64,000 bases of DNA from positions 106,056,001 to 106,120,000 of the forward strand of contig NC_060214.1 of NCBI RefSeq assembly GCF_021130785.1. The letters run 5' to 3'. The position numbers were made by a program, and so were the translations under genes. Source of the DNA: Homalodisca vitripennis. Lineage: Eukaryota > Arthropoda > Insecta > Hemiptera > Cicadellidae. Under the pieces are notes generated by a model that saw only the letters and a list, made by a program, of their open reading frames with translations, was not told the origin of the DNA and did no database searches. Position 1 is the first letter of the stretch, and every line of letters begins with the position of its first letter. This document shows positions 23,490 through 34,010 of this stretch, piece after piece.

Positions 23490-23575
23490 ACATGATTGGA
23501 TCTCCCCGGGATTTGAATCCGTGATGTCTCGGTTAGAGAGCCGAGACTATATCCATTAGTCTTCGGAGGAGGACA
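23490..23575 (-). repeat. tRNA-Arg-like SINE head or tRNA pseudogene
   Basis: On the minus strand the sequence runs GACTAATGGATATAG (A-box-like, as in tRNA-Arg genes). Then comes a perfect 7-bp hairpin stem GTCTCGG/CCGAGAC around CTCTCTAA at the anticodon position, and GGATTCAAATCCC (B box). The anticodon loop has 8 bases instead of 7 and the acceptor ends do not pair, so a working tRNA is unlikely. A tRNA-Arg(UCU)-derived SINE is the best reading; the AT-rich sequence following on the minus strand (about 23,450-23,490) could be its body. Confidence 0.55.
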
Positions 23576-24462
23576 AACAACAAGGTTAACAAATTAGCCA
23601 GTGCAGAAAACAAAACCATCTGTGGCCAAGAACAGAAAAAAGGTCGGCACAGCTACTGGCCAGACCAACGAGTAACAAAATAAAAGTGGCAGACGCCACA
23701 ATCCATCTGTAATTAAAACTGGTTTTATAAATAATAAATGGGGTAAAACTGCAATAATAATATCTCTAGAATTACTGTAACACGTATTTCAACGTTCTCA
23801 ATGAATTATTAGGTTGGATTTTGGATTTGGTTCAGATTTATTTAGTGTTTTACACAGCATTTTCAGTCTCATTTGTGGTTTAAATTTAGTTCAACCAAAA
23901 ATTATTCGCTCAGTTTTTTGGAAAAAGTATACTAAAAATGTGTAGAGAGATAGGAAAATATTGTTGTAAAGAACCCATTTGAAATGTTAACGACAGCTTG
24001 ACAGCTTTGGAAGTGTTTCCAATTGGAGGCCGCTTATTTATGTATTCAGCGCCGCTCCAGGTCTCTACACGGAGAGAGCTCCCCTTTCATAACAAAGATG
24101 GGCGTTGATATCCATCTCACAGCTTGATGGTGAAAATAAAAACACAGAGTATTGTAAATCCAAATACACTGCAAATCAATTATATAAACCAAATGTAGAA
24201 TTAAATTGTAAAACAAGGTATTGTGTTTCCTGTACTATTTTTAATTCGTAACCTAAATTTTTACAAATATAAACGACCATACAAAAAAAAATACTGAACT
24301 TCCTACTACTACCTTAGTCGTAGGTGGTTGGTCGACGAATGCAGGCCAATTGTGACCTGTATTCTGTATTTCAGTTTTAATAATTAGTGTTGCTTTTTTA
24401 TTAAGTGCATGATTTAGAGTTAATGAAGTTGACACACAACATGGTGATTGTGATTCCTGACT
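23576..24462. other. Unassigned stretch
   Basis: It includes a GC-richer patch at 24,010-24,130 (GCGCCGCTCCAGGTCTCTAC). No partner elsewhere in the window and no reading frame. Confidence 0.35.
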
Positions 24463-24645
24463 TACGCGTGTCACAACGCTCTGGTATGATTTGTTTATTT
24501 TAACCTAGTTTGTTATATTGTGTTGGGTTAGTTATTTACGTGAAGAGGAGATCAGATTGTAGATTTTGAAACGTAGTGTTACTGATTTTTTGGATCACTG
24601 AACGATGGCAAATGTCCGGGAAAAAAACCCTGTTTCCTTCATTAA
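24463..24645 (+). mobile_element. Half-copy of the foldback MITE
   Basis: Matches the right arm of the element at 16,343-16,665: GCGTGTCACAACGCTCTGGT, AAACGTAGTGTTACTGATTT, ACGATGGCAAATGTCCGGGA, and the end CCTGTTTCCTTCAT. The opposite arm is absent, so this is a solo arm or a truncated copy. Confidence 0.8.
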
Positions 24646-25832
24646 TTAATTAAAGTTATTATAAGAAACATGTAAAGATTTTGTGACTTTCTGTCTAGAT
24701 ATGTTCACAAAGCATCCTTTATACCGCAGGCCTGTGACTGTACACAAGTTAGTATTCACGGGGCAGATACTATGCTTGATCGTCTGTCCGAACAGGCTCA
24801 AGAATGCCAAAATAAAGTCTTGAAAATGTACAGGATATCATATACGAAGAGGATAAAAAGAATTAAAACTAATGAATACCTTCGTCGGTTCCTTTTTATA
24901 TCATTAGATCCTGCCATCTAGAGACTGATATATAGACAAAAATGGATTAAACCAGTCGCAACTTTAATGATGGAACTGTTAATAGAACCTGAGGAAGCGG
25001 AAACTTTGGGATATTCAAGTGCTGACTCCTTTATGCGTCTGAGACTGAGTTATTATTGTCTTATTATATACATAATATTATTGTAACCATCAGGTAGTTT
25101 TTGTCCAGAATAAATAGTAGTTTTAGGAAGATTTAAAGGATTTCTGGCTTCACTGCGCTGGTCTGAAGTCTGCATCAGTCAAAAAGCGTCTATTTTAATC
25201 CGGTCATTTTAATCTATTTCTCCTGTGGAGGTATTCTATTGAGCACAATACAAATGTGTGTAAAGGTTCACCTTCCTAGGTTAGTAGGAATTACAAAAAC
25301 TAAAATATAGGTCATCTAGGGCTGGTGACCTTATTTCAGACCCTATGTATTTACCTTGACAAACATCATTTATCTGACGTAGTTATGCACTTTATATAGT
25401 TACGTTGACGCACGCCAATCAATATTGTAATTGTTTCACGCAATAAAAATTTTATTATTATGGATAGTTTATCGTATTGAAAAATCTTTAGATTATAAGT
25501 TGGGCTTAAAGGAGATTGAGAACCAGTGACCTTAATGGTGATAAGTCGATTTGGACTACTTCCTGTTAATTAAAGTCACACTCATGTTTTAAGAAAAGAT
25601 ACGGATTTTACATAATAATTTTCTTATTTCTATAGAAGCGAGTTAAATTATGCTCTTTAGTACGTTTCATTTTGTAAAATTATAATTAAGTATTCTAAAA
25701 CAAATTTTGTAATTTTAATAATTATTTCCAAAAATCTCATGTTTTATTTTAACCTCTTTAATATGTAGAGAATAGTAATAAAAAAAGAAACTTTAGTGAT
25801 TTCACAAAACACACTTCAAACAGAACCAGATT
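24646..25832. other. Unassigned stretch
   Basis: Somewhat GC-richer at 24,710-24,830 and 24,985-25,050 (AACCTGAGGAAGCGGAAACT). No protein or repeat partner was recognised. Confidence 0.35.
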
Positions 25833-26690
25833 CATCTAGATAGTAGTTAGACACACAGTCGAAGGCGTCTAATTGAAATAGTACCCATAATCCCTAATAA
25901 CGATTGCAGTACTATACGATCTCCGCAGGAGAGAGTGTCCTCCTTATCTACCCTGAATATCCTGCTAGAATGACGCGTAAGCTTCTTGTCCTAACAAACA
26001 AGGCTTTCCTTAGTTTACATACAGTGACCCTAATACCTTTAGCCCTACCTTAATCTTCTGTTTAACTATCCCCGACAGATTTAAAGTTTGGGGAAAATAA
26101 GAAAAACTAATACAATAAATTACCAAAGGATACGATATAACATAACGAAAAAATGGATCACACAGAGGGATTGAAAGAGGGAAGGATTGCCCTTTTACCT
26201 TTTGACCTCAAAACCAAAAGGACGCTCTTTCTAGAACTAGTAGGAACAAATGCACCACATTTGAAATCCCAGGACATTTTTTATCAATACTTTATTGACG
26301 AAAGTACTGACAGACGGACAGAAGTCTGGACGGACACATGAACGGACGGCAACGCGATAAGAAGGACATGTCGGGTCCTTAAAAAACCTCTTATTAAATA
26401 AAATATAAAGCTATTGGTCATAGTTCCACTGTTAAGGTAATTTAAAATAGAACGTGTCCTGGTCAAATCATATTTATTCTTGAATGAAAGAGGAGTTGGT
26501 GGTATATAAATTGCGGGGGTAGCCGTGTATTTCCATATCATTAAACATTCAGTCTTTTCATAACATTGAATACGGTGCATCATTAATGTAAGCTTCCCGA
26601 GTTTGCGACTCGGTACATACGACATTTTTTGTATTTTTAGGTGTGCCATTATTTATAAAGTTTACACAAAGAATATCCTTCTTTGATCTT
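25833..26690 (+). repeat. Duplication SD2 copy A, first part
   Basis: Homologous in order to 53,232-54,131. Shared runs include CCCTAATAACGATTGCAGTA (25,891), GATCTCCGCAGGAG (25,919), TACCTTAATCTTCTGTTTAA (26,048), AATTGCGGGGGTAGCCGTGT (26,509) and AATACGGTGCATCATTAATG (26,568). It holds a 62-codon open frame (26,153-26,341) whose counterpart is not intact in the partner. A run of ACGGAC-type units near 26,310-26,350 resembles the tail of an interspersed element. Confidence 0.75.
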
Positions 26691-27460
26691 GGACCATCGA
26701 GTACTTCAACTTAGTTCTTAATACTTCAACAGCGTGTTAAACGTTGCCCCCCCGCTACCTTATGCTTGGACTAGATATCCACATCTGGAAATTCTTGCGA
26801 CAAAAAAAGATCTTAAGGTTTAGGTTCAATTTTAGTATTCTGGAGTTATAGTAAACGTAAGTGTTAAGAGAGATTTAGTTATTACAAAGTTCAGTACAAG
26901 ACATGAGTTATATTGATTGGATTAGGTAGTAAGGGACCTAAAAGCAGTAAATTAAAGAGAAATATTTCCTTGTTATATTAACTCAGTTTCTATAATTTAT
27001 TCACGAGTGCTTTAAATTTAATCTTAATAAAATTGTGTAATTGTCAACACTGATGAAGGAAATACTGCTGACACTAGTTACTTTGAATTTAAATTTTATT
27101 TTTGTATAGTTTTTGACGAGAGAAATTTCCAAATATTTCACTGATGCGGAAAAAAAGATAATAATAGATTAAATAAAAGTAGAAAGTTTGAAAATTCATG
27201 TTTTATACGCCATAACATCATTTAATATAATTGCCTATCTAAACATACCTTCAGTTTCTTTGCACACCAAAATTTTCCACATGACGCGTACCATGCATGT
27301 GTCCAAGTCCCATAATATTTCAACATTATAAATTTTGTGATGAATATATACCATAATGAATTTAATGAATACTGTTTTAGCTTGGTTGATATGGTAAATT
27401 GAATGAATAAATGTGATTAATACATTAATAAGATATATACACATAAGATACAATAAGATG
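26691..27460. other. Insert within SD2 copy A, unassigned
   Basis: AT-rich DNA with no counterpart in SD2 copy B. It has a short C-run at 26,745 but no recognised feature. Confidence 0.4.
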
Positions 27461-27545
27461 ATATATATTATATATATATATGATATGATATATATATATA
27501 TATATCATATATATATATATATATATATATATCATATATATATAT

Positions 27546-27599
<54 letters not shown>
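27461..27599. repeat. (TA)n microsatellite with ATATCATATA units
   Basis: About 139 bp of alternating TA interrupted several times by ATATCATAT. It can fold into long hairpins. The open frame through it (YIYIYH repeats) is an artefact of the repeat. Confidence 0.9.
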
Positions 27600-27603
<4 letters not shown>

Positions 27604-28204
27604 TAAGTTCTTAAGAATGATCATACTTACTTAAAATACAAATTATGATTTGCTTCCTTGTTTCAAGTACAGTAAAAATTTAAATTTCGAACACTACCAA
27701 AAGTCATGGAACGCCTGAACCATATTAGAGTTTAGTCAATCAATGTTTTTAAATGTAATAATCCCTGTCTTAGTAAAAAGAAATTAGATTTATTTTACTT
27801 AATCAAAATGTTTTTTTTTGTGTGATTTAATACCATATGTATTATACTTTCCCCGTAATTTTCATTAAATAATACATACTAATCCGTTCTTGTGAGGTTG
27901 GTGAAGGGAATTTTTATCCTACTATTCGGATAGTTGGTAAACCTGACTGATATTTCACTGTACACAGTGTTGAAATCAGATGTTTGGTGAAATACCTGCC
28001 GGAATTAGTATAACAATTACTGTTACTGAAATTTTTGTATTTGATTAATAAAATATAAAGTTTGGATACAAATTGTATAATCATTTATAATTTTATAAAA
28101 AATGAAAACCATCATATAAAAATAATTAAACAACCTTATTGTAGTTGAACTAAGTTTTGTTTTACCTAAAACAGAATATTTTATATATATAGTTAAATAA
28201 TATA
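27600..28204. other. AT-rich non-coding stretch
   Basis: Nothing recognised. Confidence 0.4.
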
Positions 28205-28337
28205 TTTACATGTGTCAAATTCGTTATTGGCTACATATATATATATATAAAATTGTTATATTTCGTAGAAATGTTAACAGTTTGAAGTAGCTTTTACTTC
28301 ACAAAATGTAGTCAATAACGTATTTGATACACGTACA
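28205..28337. repeat. Nested inverted repeat, MITE-like
   Basis: The outer arms TGTCAAATTCGTTATTGGCT (28,213) and AGTCAATAACGTATTTGATA (28,310) are imperfect reverse complements within a pairing of about 30 bp. An inner perfect hairpin TGAAGTA/TACTTCA is at 28,283-28,301. This could be a very small foldback element. Confidence 0.55.
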
Positions 28338-28539
28338 TAGCTTATTTTACTCAAACTAAAAAGTCTGACCGTTGACAAACCTTGGTACTATTAGTTGTTT
28401 TTATTTGGATTCCATCACTAAGAATGTTTATACGCGCTGAATTACACGCAGTGCTGTTGTAGGACACAACTTTGTCTATTTTGTCTAGTGTATATACAAT
28501 TTTGAACACACAGCATATAAAAGAGAGTATAAAATATAT

Positions 28540-29300
28540 ATAATAAACAAGAATTGATTAAAAAAAGATTTGGATTTAGTAGAGTTAGATTACATTTTTA
28601 ATATGAGTACAAAAATAATTTATTAATGACTAAGAGGTGTAAACATTTATTCTCTTAACGTAGTAAGAGATTTTTTTTACATTGATGGTTTATGATGTTT
28701 GACTTGTTTAATTTAGGACTATAGTAAAAATGTTGTTAGAATTATTAACATAGAGAATAGGAAGCATTTGTTAATTATTAATTTAATTATTTAACAACAG
28801 ACTATGCATAATAAATTCACAGATCTGTATTTGGAGTTATGCAAAGGAAATTTTGTATTCTCACAATCATTACACTTTTAATTTTGAGTTCCAATGATAA
28901 TGATGTCTTCTGAGTTATATAAGTCTCTAAATGTAACGGAAAAAAGAACATTGTTTCCCAATGTAGACGTTCATTTACAAGTAGCTTTGTAATTACAATA
29001 TGCAAATTCGTGAGTTAGCACAGACATTGGTAATTACACTGTAATACAAAGAAAAGATCGTTCTGCTACGTCTCTACCATCAACTACTTATTACTTACCA
29101 TAGTTAATTATGAACATGTGACCCTTTCTTGACAGCTCACGATTGTGAATGTTTATCTCAGTTCTTTATTGCATCGTATTACATAAAAATAGTTGTACAA
29201 TACAATGTGAAGAAACATTGTGTATAGTGGGTAACAGTGATTATAAGAAAGATTTAGTGACATTTTACTACATAATCAGTGTATAAATTATAAAAATGAA
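28540..29300 (+). repeat. Duplication SD2 copy A, second part
   Basis: Homologous to 54,206-55,017: AACAAGAATTGATTAAAAAA (28,548), ATTCGTGAGTTAGCACAGAC (29,006), TTACACTGTAATACAAAGAA (29,034), CGATTGTGAATGTTTAT (29,139). Similarity ends within a few bases of the 3' end of the LINE at 29,303, so the LINE probably inserted here after the duplication. Confidence 0.7.
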
Positions 29301-29781
29301 GATAATAATAATAATAGTAATATTTATTTCCAAAAAATAACACATCGTCTGTACAAAAAATTTCATTGACTTATAACAAAGAGCAATACATCTTTAGGAA
29401 TATACAAAAAAGCAAACATGTTTTAAATATGTACCCTTAAATAAACCCTTTTAAAAATCAATTAGTATAAAAACCTTTATAATAACTTATATTAAACTAA
29501 ATTCCAAGTCTGACTTTACAGGTCATTATGTTCATGCATACACACACAACAACAAAATATTTAAAGAACATAAATTACTATAATCGAAGGGTTACAAATA
29601 TATAAATATATACAGAAAGGCAAAACTTAATTCTATTTCATTGTACAATGTATATAAAATATTTTATTCCTTGTTTGGAAAAAATACTCCAAGGCAATGC
29701 CTGATTAGAAATACTCTCATTGCTTAAATAATTTAATTCGTGGCTTGAACATAATTAGTGCTCCAAACTTTTCATAAATAA

Positions 29782-32560
29782 CTACTCTTTTAAATTGAAA
29801 AAGAAAATAAATTGATGAATTTCAACTGCTAATTTATTAAACTCTTTTGTGAAATATGTGTTGCTTGGTTTGGGCACAATAAAACACGCTGCTTTTCTTA
29901 ATTCAGACTTGTAGGCTTTATCAGTTTTAAAACATCTGCTGCGAATAAAAAAATCCTTTAAGTCCTTATAGACAAACAAGAAAAAAAATTTGAAGAAATT
30001 TCTCAGTTTTGCATTTCTTTCCTATTATTCTTATAAAGTGCTTCTGGATCAAATAAATTGGTTTTGAAATTGACCGAGATGTCCCACCCCCGGACCATAA
30101 TTCCATAATCCAGTCTGCTATGTACTAATGAAAAATATAACCTGTTTAATAGGTATTTACTGCAAATGTTTCGTAAAAGGTAAAATAAACTCAGAATATT
30201 ATTGACTTTCAGGTTTATATTTTCAATATGATTTTTAAATTTTAGCTCACTATCTAATACTACCAATAGGTATTATATTGCCACAGGTTTCATTTCAGAA
30301 GAATCATCAGCACAAAACCCATAATTATAGTATATACATTCAAAGAGAACTTTGTTTTAAAATATAGCCTGTCCTCTTTAGCGAAAATTACAAAAATTGT
30401 GTTTTGTGGAGCTAAGTAATGTGTTAATTTTGAAAACCACCATTGATAGTGCTTCCAAATCTAAATTAGTTTTAGATTAAATGTCAATCCACTGCTCTTC
30501 TACATAACAGAATGCAGTACCATCCGTGAATGATGTGAGTTTCCCATAAAAGTTTGCACGACATAAATCATGTAAATTAAAACAAGTAAAAACCCTAAGA
30601 CAGACCCTTATTGTACGCAACATTTTATATCAATTCCCTATCACTCACCGTCCCATTTTTCTTACATGCTGTTTCAGTTCTAACAAATAACCTCTGAACC
30701 ATCTATGTACAACATCCCTCATACCGCAATTATATAATTTATTAAGTAATATTTCACGATCAAAGGTTTTCGAATACCCAGAAATAAACCACTCACTCGC
30801 TTGCTTGCTTTTATTCAATCCGTTTGTTACCCTATTCATACATTTAACAGTGTCTGGATTCTTACCTTGCCTAAAACCAAATTGATTTTTACTAAGAAAT
30901 GTTATTTTTTCTAAATAATTTACTAATCGCTTCTTCATCATGTTTTCAAACAACTTTTAAATGGAAGAAAGCAATGAAATCGGCCTATAATTATTACATA
31001 AAAGCTTTGTACTGCTTTTTTGAATTGGAATGGGGATAGCCTCTTTCAACTTTCATGAAAAATTCCAGTCTCAAAACTTAAATTAATAACATGTAGCAAT
31101 ATTTCAGATATTCTTTGGCAATGCGTTTTGATATGTGAACTATCATCGACGATTCCAGGAGCTGTCCTATTTTTGTAGTGAATTAACTGCTTCCCTAAGG
31201 TCACTTTCCAGTGCTGGTGCTATATATATTGATTGCAACTAGTGCAACTAGTCTCTCACTAAAGTGTTTCCTACGATTTAATGCAGATAAGACAACAGAT
31301 TTTTTCTCTTTATATTTAGTGTTACAGCAACTCACAGATGTTTAATTCATTTGCAACAACAATAAGCTCATTCTTAAACCTTCCAAAAATATCTAATGTT
31401 ATTATAGAACCCCGATTTGGATTTTGGTTTGATATTTCCTTATTTAATTTCCAAGTTTCTTGAATTTGCTTGGTGCTTTTCGAATAAAGATTCGTAATAC
31501 TTATACTTCAGATTCCGAATATCCGTCTGTAATTTATTGCAAATTTCAATAAACTGAGTTTTAAGTATTGCATTGACCGGTTGCTTTGAAACCTTTTTCA
31601 TTAATAAATATATTTAATCGAGTTGCAGATGTTGGTTTTAATTTATTTACGGTGCTGTTATTATGACTTGAATTTTCTTTACTTTTGTCTAATAAAACGT
31701 ATTGTAAAATACATCAAAAGCGCAGGAGGCATTGTGTTCTAAGAATACATCACTCCAGTCCGCGTTATCTAGTAAATTATTGAGCTGGTCATGGTTGATG
31801 CGATAAGAACGCCGAGTCTGTTCTTTTTAAATAAATCAGCTGACGCGACTCCCGACTCTGGCCTCCGGAATCAAACAGCTGTTAAACAATGATCCCTTAG
31901 TTGATTGTCAATAACTGTGTCGCAGTTAACAGTTTGTTTTATTTCTCGTTTTTACATCTATGTGTGTCAATAAAAGTTTTATATTAGTTTCTGATTCTCG
32001 TGGGAGTGTTTATCAAAGATTCTAGCCCATTTGAAGCTAGTGTAAGTTTATATTTATCAATAATACTATTTTCTTCTAACAAATTTAGATTTATGTTACC
32101 TATCATTGCAAAGTTATTATATGTATGTAAATAATCTGTTTCCATATATCTATATAGTTTAAATAAAATAGTTCGGTTGACTGTTGCTATAACCTAACTG
32201 CCAGAAGTATGAAATCATAACCTAACTTTTTAAACGAAAGCTCAATAATGTCAGCAGAAATAAACTTTACATTTGACATTCGCATTTTATGAAAATTTTA
32301 TTTTATATAAATAGCAACTAATCCAGCCATATAATTATCATTAGTATTAAAAAGTAATTGTAGTTAGGTTTATTGAATAAATCTGTTTCATTGCTATCAA
32401 TCCAAATTTTTGTTAACACAATTAAATGAGGAGGTTTCTCTACTGCAGCCAATTCTGCTTTAAATGAGTAACAATTTGCTCTAAAACTTCTTATATTTTG
32501 ATGAATCAAAACAAACCCAGTATGCCTTGTAATATAATCTGTGGTTTCATATTGTAACAT
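29782..32560 (-). pseudogene. LINE ORF2 remnant: AP endonuclease and reverse transcriptase
   Basis: The start region (32,560-32,318) is an APE-type endonuclease N-terminus: GFVLIHQNIRSFRAN carries the conserved Asn. The next motif reads LIVLTKIWID where active enzymes have LTE, so the catalytic Glu is now Lys. Around 31,800-31,740 there is LNNLLDNADWSDVFLEHNA, part of the linker before RT. The RT fingers/palm at 30,953-30,645 reads LSKNQFGFRQGKNPD then LLNKLYNCGM and VVHRWFRGYL. The palm motif near 30,530 reads FTDGTA in place of F/Y-x-D-D, so the second catalytic Asp is lost. The thumb region at 30,266-30,003 includes LYFSLVHSRLDYGIMVRG. The C-terminal end is at about 29,980-29,782. Several stops and shifts separate these pieces. 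Non-functional. Confidence 0.85.
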
Positions 32561-32692
32561 GTTAAGCTATTTGAATAAAAGTTAATGTATATACACAAAG
32601 TTCTATATGCATCACCACAAAGAAATACGTTACACAAGTTATTAAAAATATCCTATGAAGAGGAAAAAAGTTTAAAATATATTTGTAGAACA

Positions 32693-33196
32693 TTAATAAC
32701 TTACAACTAACATATCATCTATGTCAGCTTGGCATTTTTTATGAAATACAGGCACTCCATCACATTTTCTGAGAAAAAAATTACCACCTTTGAACCAAAG
32801 CCACTTGTAGTTTTTCTCAGTCTTGACTCTTCCAGTCATAGCAAATATTCTCCTTTCGATATTACAGATTCATTTATAAAGACAGAAGAGTCTGTTGGAA
32901 GTCCCAAATGTCGCGTGGAAAGTTGCCTACCTCTTCTTTTCATCAATAGGGTCTCTTCTTCCATCCTTCTTACAAACTTCACTATAATTACTGGAGAACA
33001 GTTTTTAGGCCGTTTCCCAGGTAAGTGGCAGGTCTGTTATTTCCATTTTTACAGCCTAACCCACACTCTTTGCACTACCTAGGACCTTATCATATCTAGC
33101 TGGAACTCCTTGTATTTCTACACAATTTCTTCTAGAATATTATTGCATATCCTCTACGTTATGCTCTAACAACTGCCCCTTATTCTTTAATTTTAT
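32693..33196 (-). pseudogene. LINE ORF1 remnant, RRM-like and FP25K-like C-terminus
   Basis: Minus-strand translation gives, in order: the end of a coiled-coil-like region (NKGQLLEHNVEDMQ), then YSRRNCVEIQGVP, the conserved start of the RRM-like part of this ORF1 class. Next are RPKNCSPVIIVKFVRRMEEE and RHLGLPTDSSVFINES. After a shift of frame comes EKNYKWLWFKGGNFFLRKC, and the end is QADIDDMLVVSY then stop. These match the ORF1 proteins of many insect LINEs, whose C-terminus resembles the baculovirus FP25K fold; they bind the element RNA. The remnant has at least three in-frame stops or shifts. Its N-terminus is replaced by the G-rich repeat at 33,197-33,292, which happens to be open in the same frame. 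Confidence 0.75.
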
Positions 33197-33292
33197 CCCC
33201 CCCCCCCCCCCACCCCCCCCCCCCCCCACCCCCCCCCCCCCCCACCCCCCCCCCCCCCCACCCCCCCCCCCCCCCACCCCCCCCCCCCCCCA
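33197..33292. repeat. Exact (C15A)x6 minisatellite
   Basis: Six units in a row, each of exactly fifteen C followed by one A. The A residues fall at 33,212, 33,228, 33,244, 33,260, 33,276 and 33,292, so the period is 16 with no variation. The minus strand is therefore G15 runs separated by T, with strong potential for G-quadruplexes. It joins the truncated 5' end of the LINE. Open frames across it are glycine-rich artefacts. Confidence 0.95.
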
Positions 33293-33295
33293 CCC

Positions 33296-33659
33296 ATGAA
33301 ATGGCGTTTCCGAGACATGACTGTAAAAGTTCCAGTTGGATAACAATCATTTTCGTCAAATTGTATTTGATGGCATTTCTTGGAATAGGTGCTTTTTAGC
33401 AAAACATTTTTGTGCTACATTCCAATTAATTGTGGTAATTACTCAAATTTAACTATATTTCGTACAAACTTTCCTTTTTTAATGACTTTCATAACATAAT
33501 CACCGGGAAATATTTTCACATTTTTACCGATTATGGAAACACATACTCGCATACCCAAAGATAGAAACTTGTCTGGTGCAGTGTAAAATGTAATATTACA
33601 TATACGGGGTAGATATTATAGATATTTCAAGGATGAAATATTACTATATAAAAGATAGC
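33296..33659. other. Unassigned AT-rich stretch
   Basis: It may include the original flank of the LINE insertion. Nothing recognised. Confidence 0.35.
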
Positions 33660-34010
33660 AATACGCCTCAACACTTGTGGTATAACAGGCTTCGTTGGGC
33701 TGTTTGCAAGATTTTATATCTATAGCTATATACGTTTATGTCACATGTTAAAATTCCAAAGGATTGTATTCAGTCTTTTTGCAAGTTTATATATTCTGCA
33801 GGTTTCACAGTAGCATCATGATTACCCTTGACACAAATGTAAAAATGTCCACTAAAGTTCAGGTACACCCCTTGGAGTGACAAGTTCCATAATCAAAATT
33901 GATGGCCCCCTATATAGGAATGAAGCTTCGTTCCAAAATGTTAAGTAAGTAAGTCAGTTTTGTTCTCGAGATTGCATGCGGACAGGAATATATACATACA
34001 TCTTTTTTAC
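33660..34010 (+). repeat. Dispersed repeat R2, second long copy
   Basis: Parallel to 959-1345: CTTGTGGTATAACAGGCTTC (33,682), CATGATTACCCTTGACACAA (33,817), AAATGTAAAAATGTCCACTA (33,836), TATAGGAATGAAGCTTCGTT (33,914), and a block with TGCGGACAGG near the end. Confidence 0.65.

Larger units (their letters stand above)
29303..33196 (-). mobile_element. Degenerate LINE with ORF1 and ORF2 remnants
   Basis: A non-LTR retrotransposon of about 3.9 kb on the minus strand. Order 5' to 3': ORF1 remnant (33,196-32,693), ORF2 with endonuclease and reverse transcriptase (32,560-29,782), a 3' UTR, and a 3' end GGAAATAAATATTACTATTA followed by TTATTATTATC instead of poly(A). That type of tail and the domain order fit the CR1/L2/Daphne-like group of LINEs; the exact clade is an inference. 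The element is 5'-truncated at a C/G-rich minisatellite and carries many frameshifts and stops. It sits exactly at the end of SD2 copy A. Confidence 0.85.

Noticed and set aside
26153..26341. 62-codon frame in SD2 copy A
   Set aside because: The homologous segment in copy B (53.6-53.8 kb) is not open in a matching frame, and no motif is visible.
27413..27634. Open frame rich in Ile-Tyr-His
   Set aside because: Direct product of the TA microsatellite.
32729..33082. 117-codon plus-strand frame
   Set aside because: It is the shadow of the LINE ORF1 on the minus strand, where recognisable conserved motifs are found.
33140..33402. Glycine-rich open frames on the minus strand
   Set aside because: They are read-through of the (C15A)6 array joined to the LINE ORF1 remnant; low-complexity artefacts.
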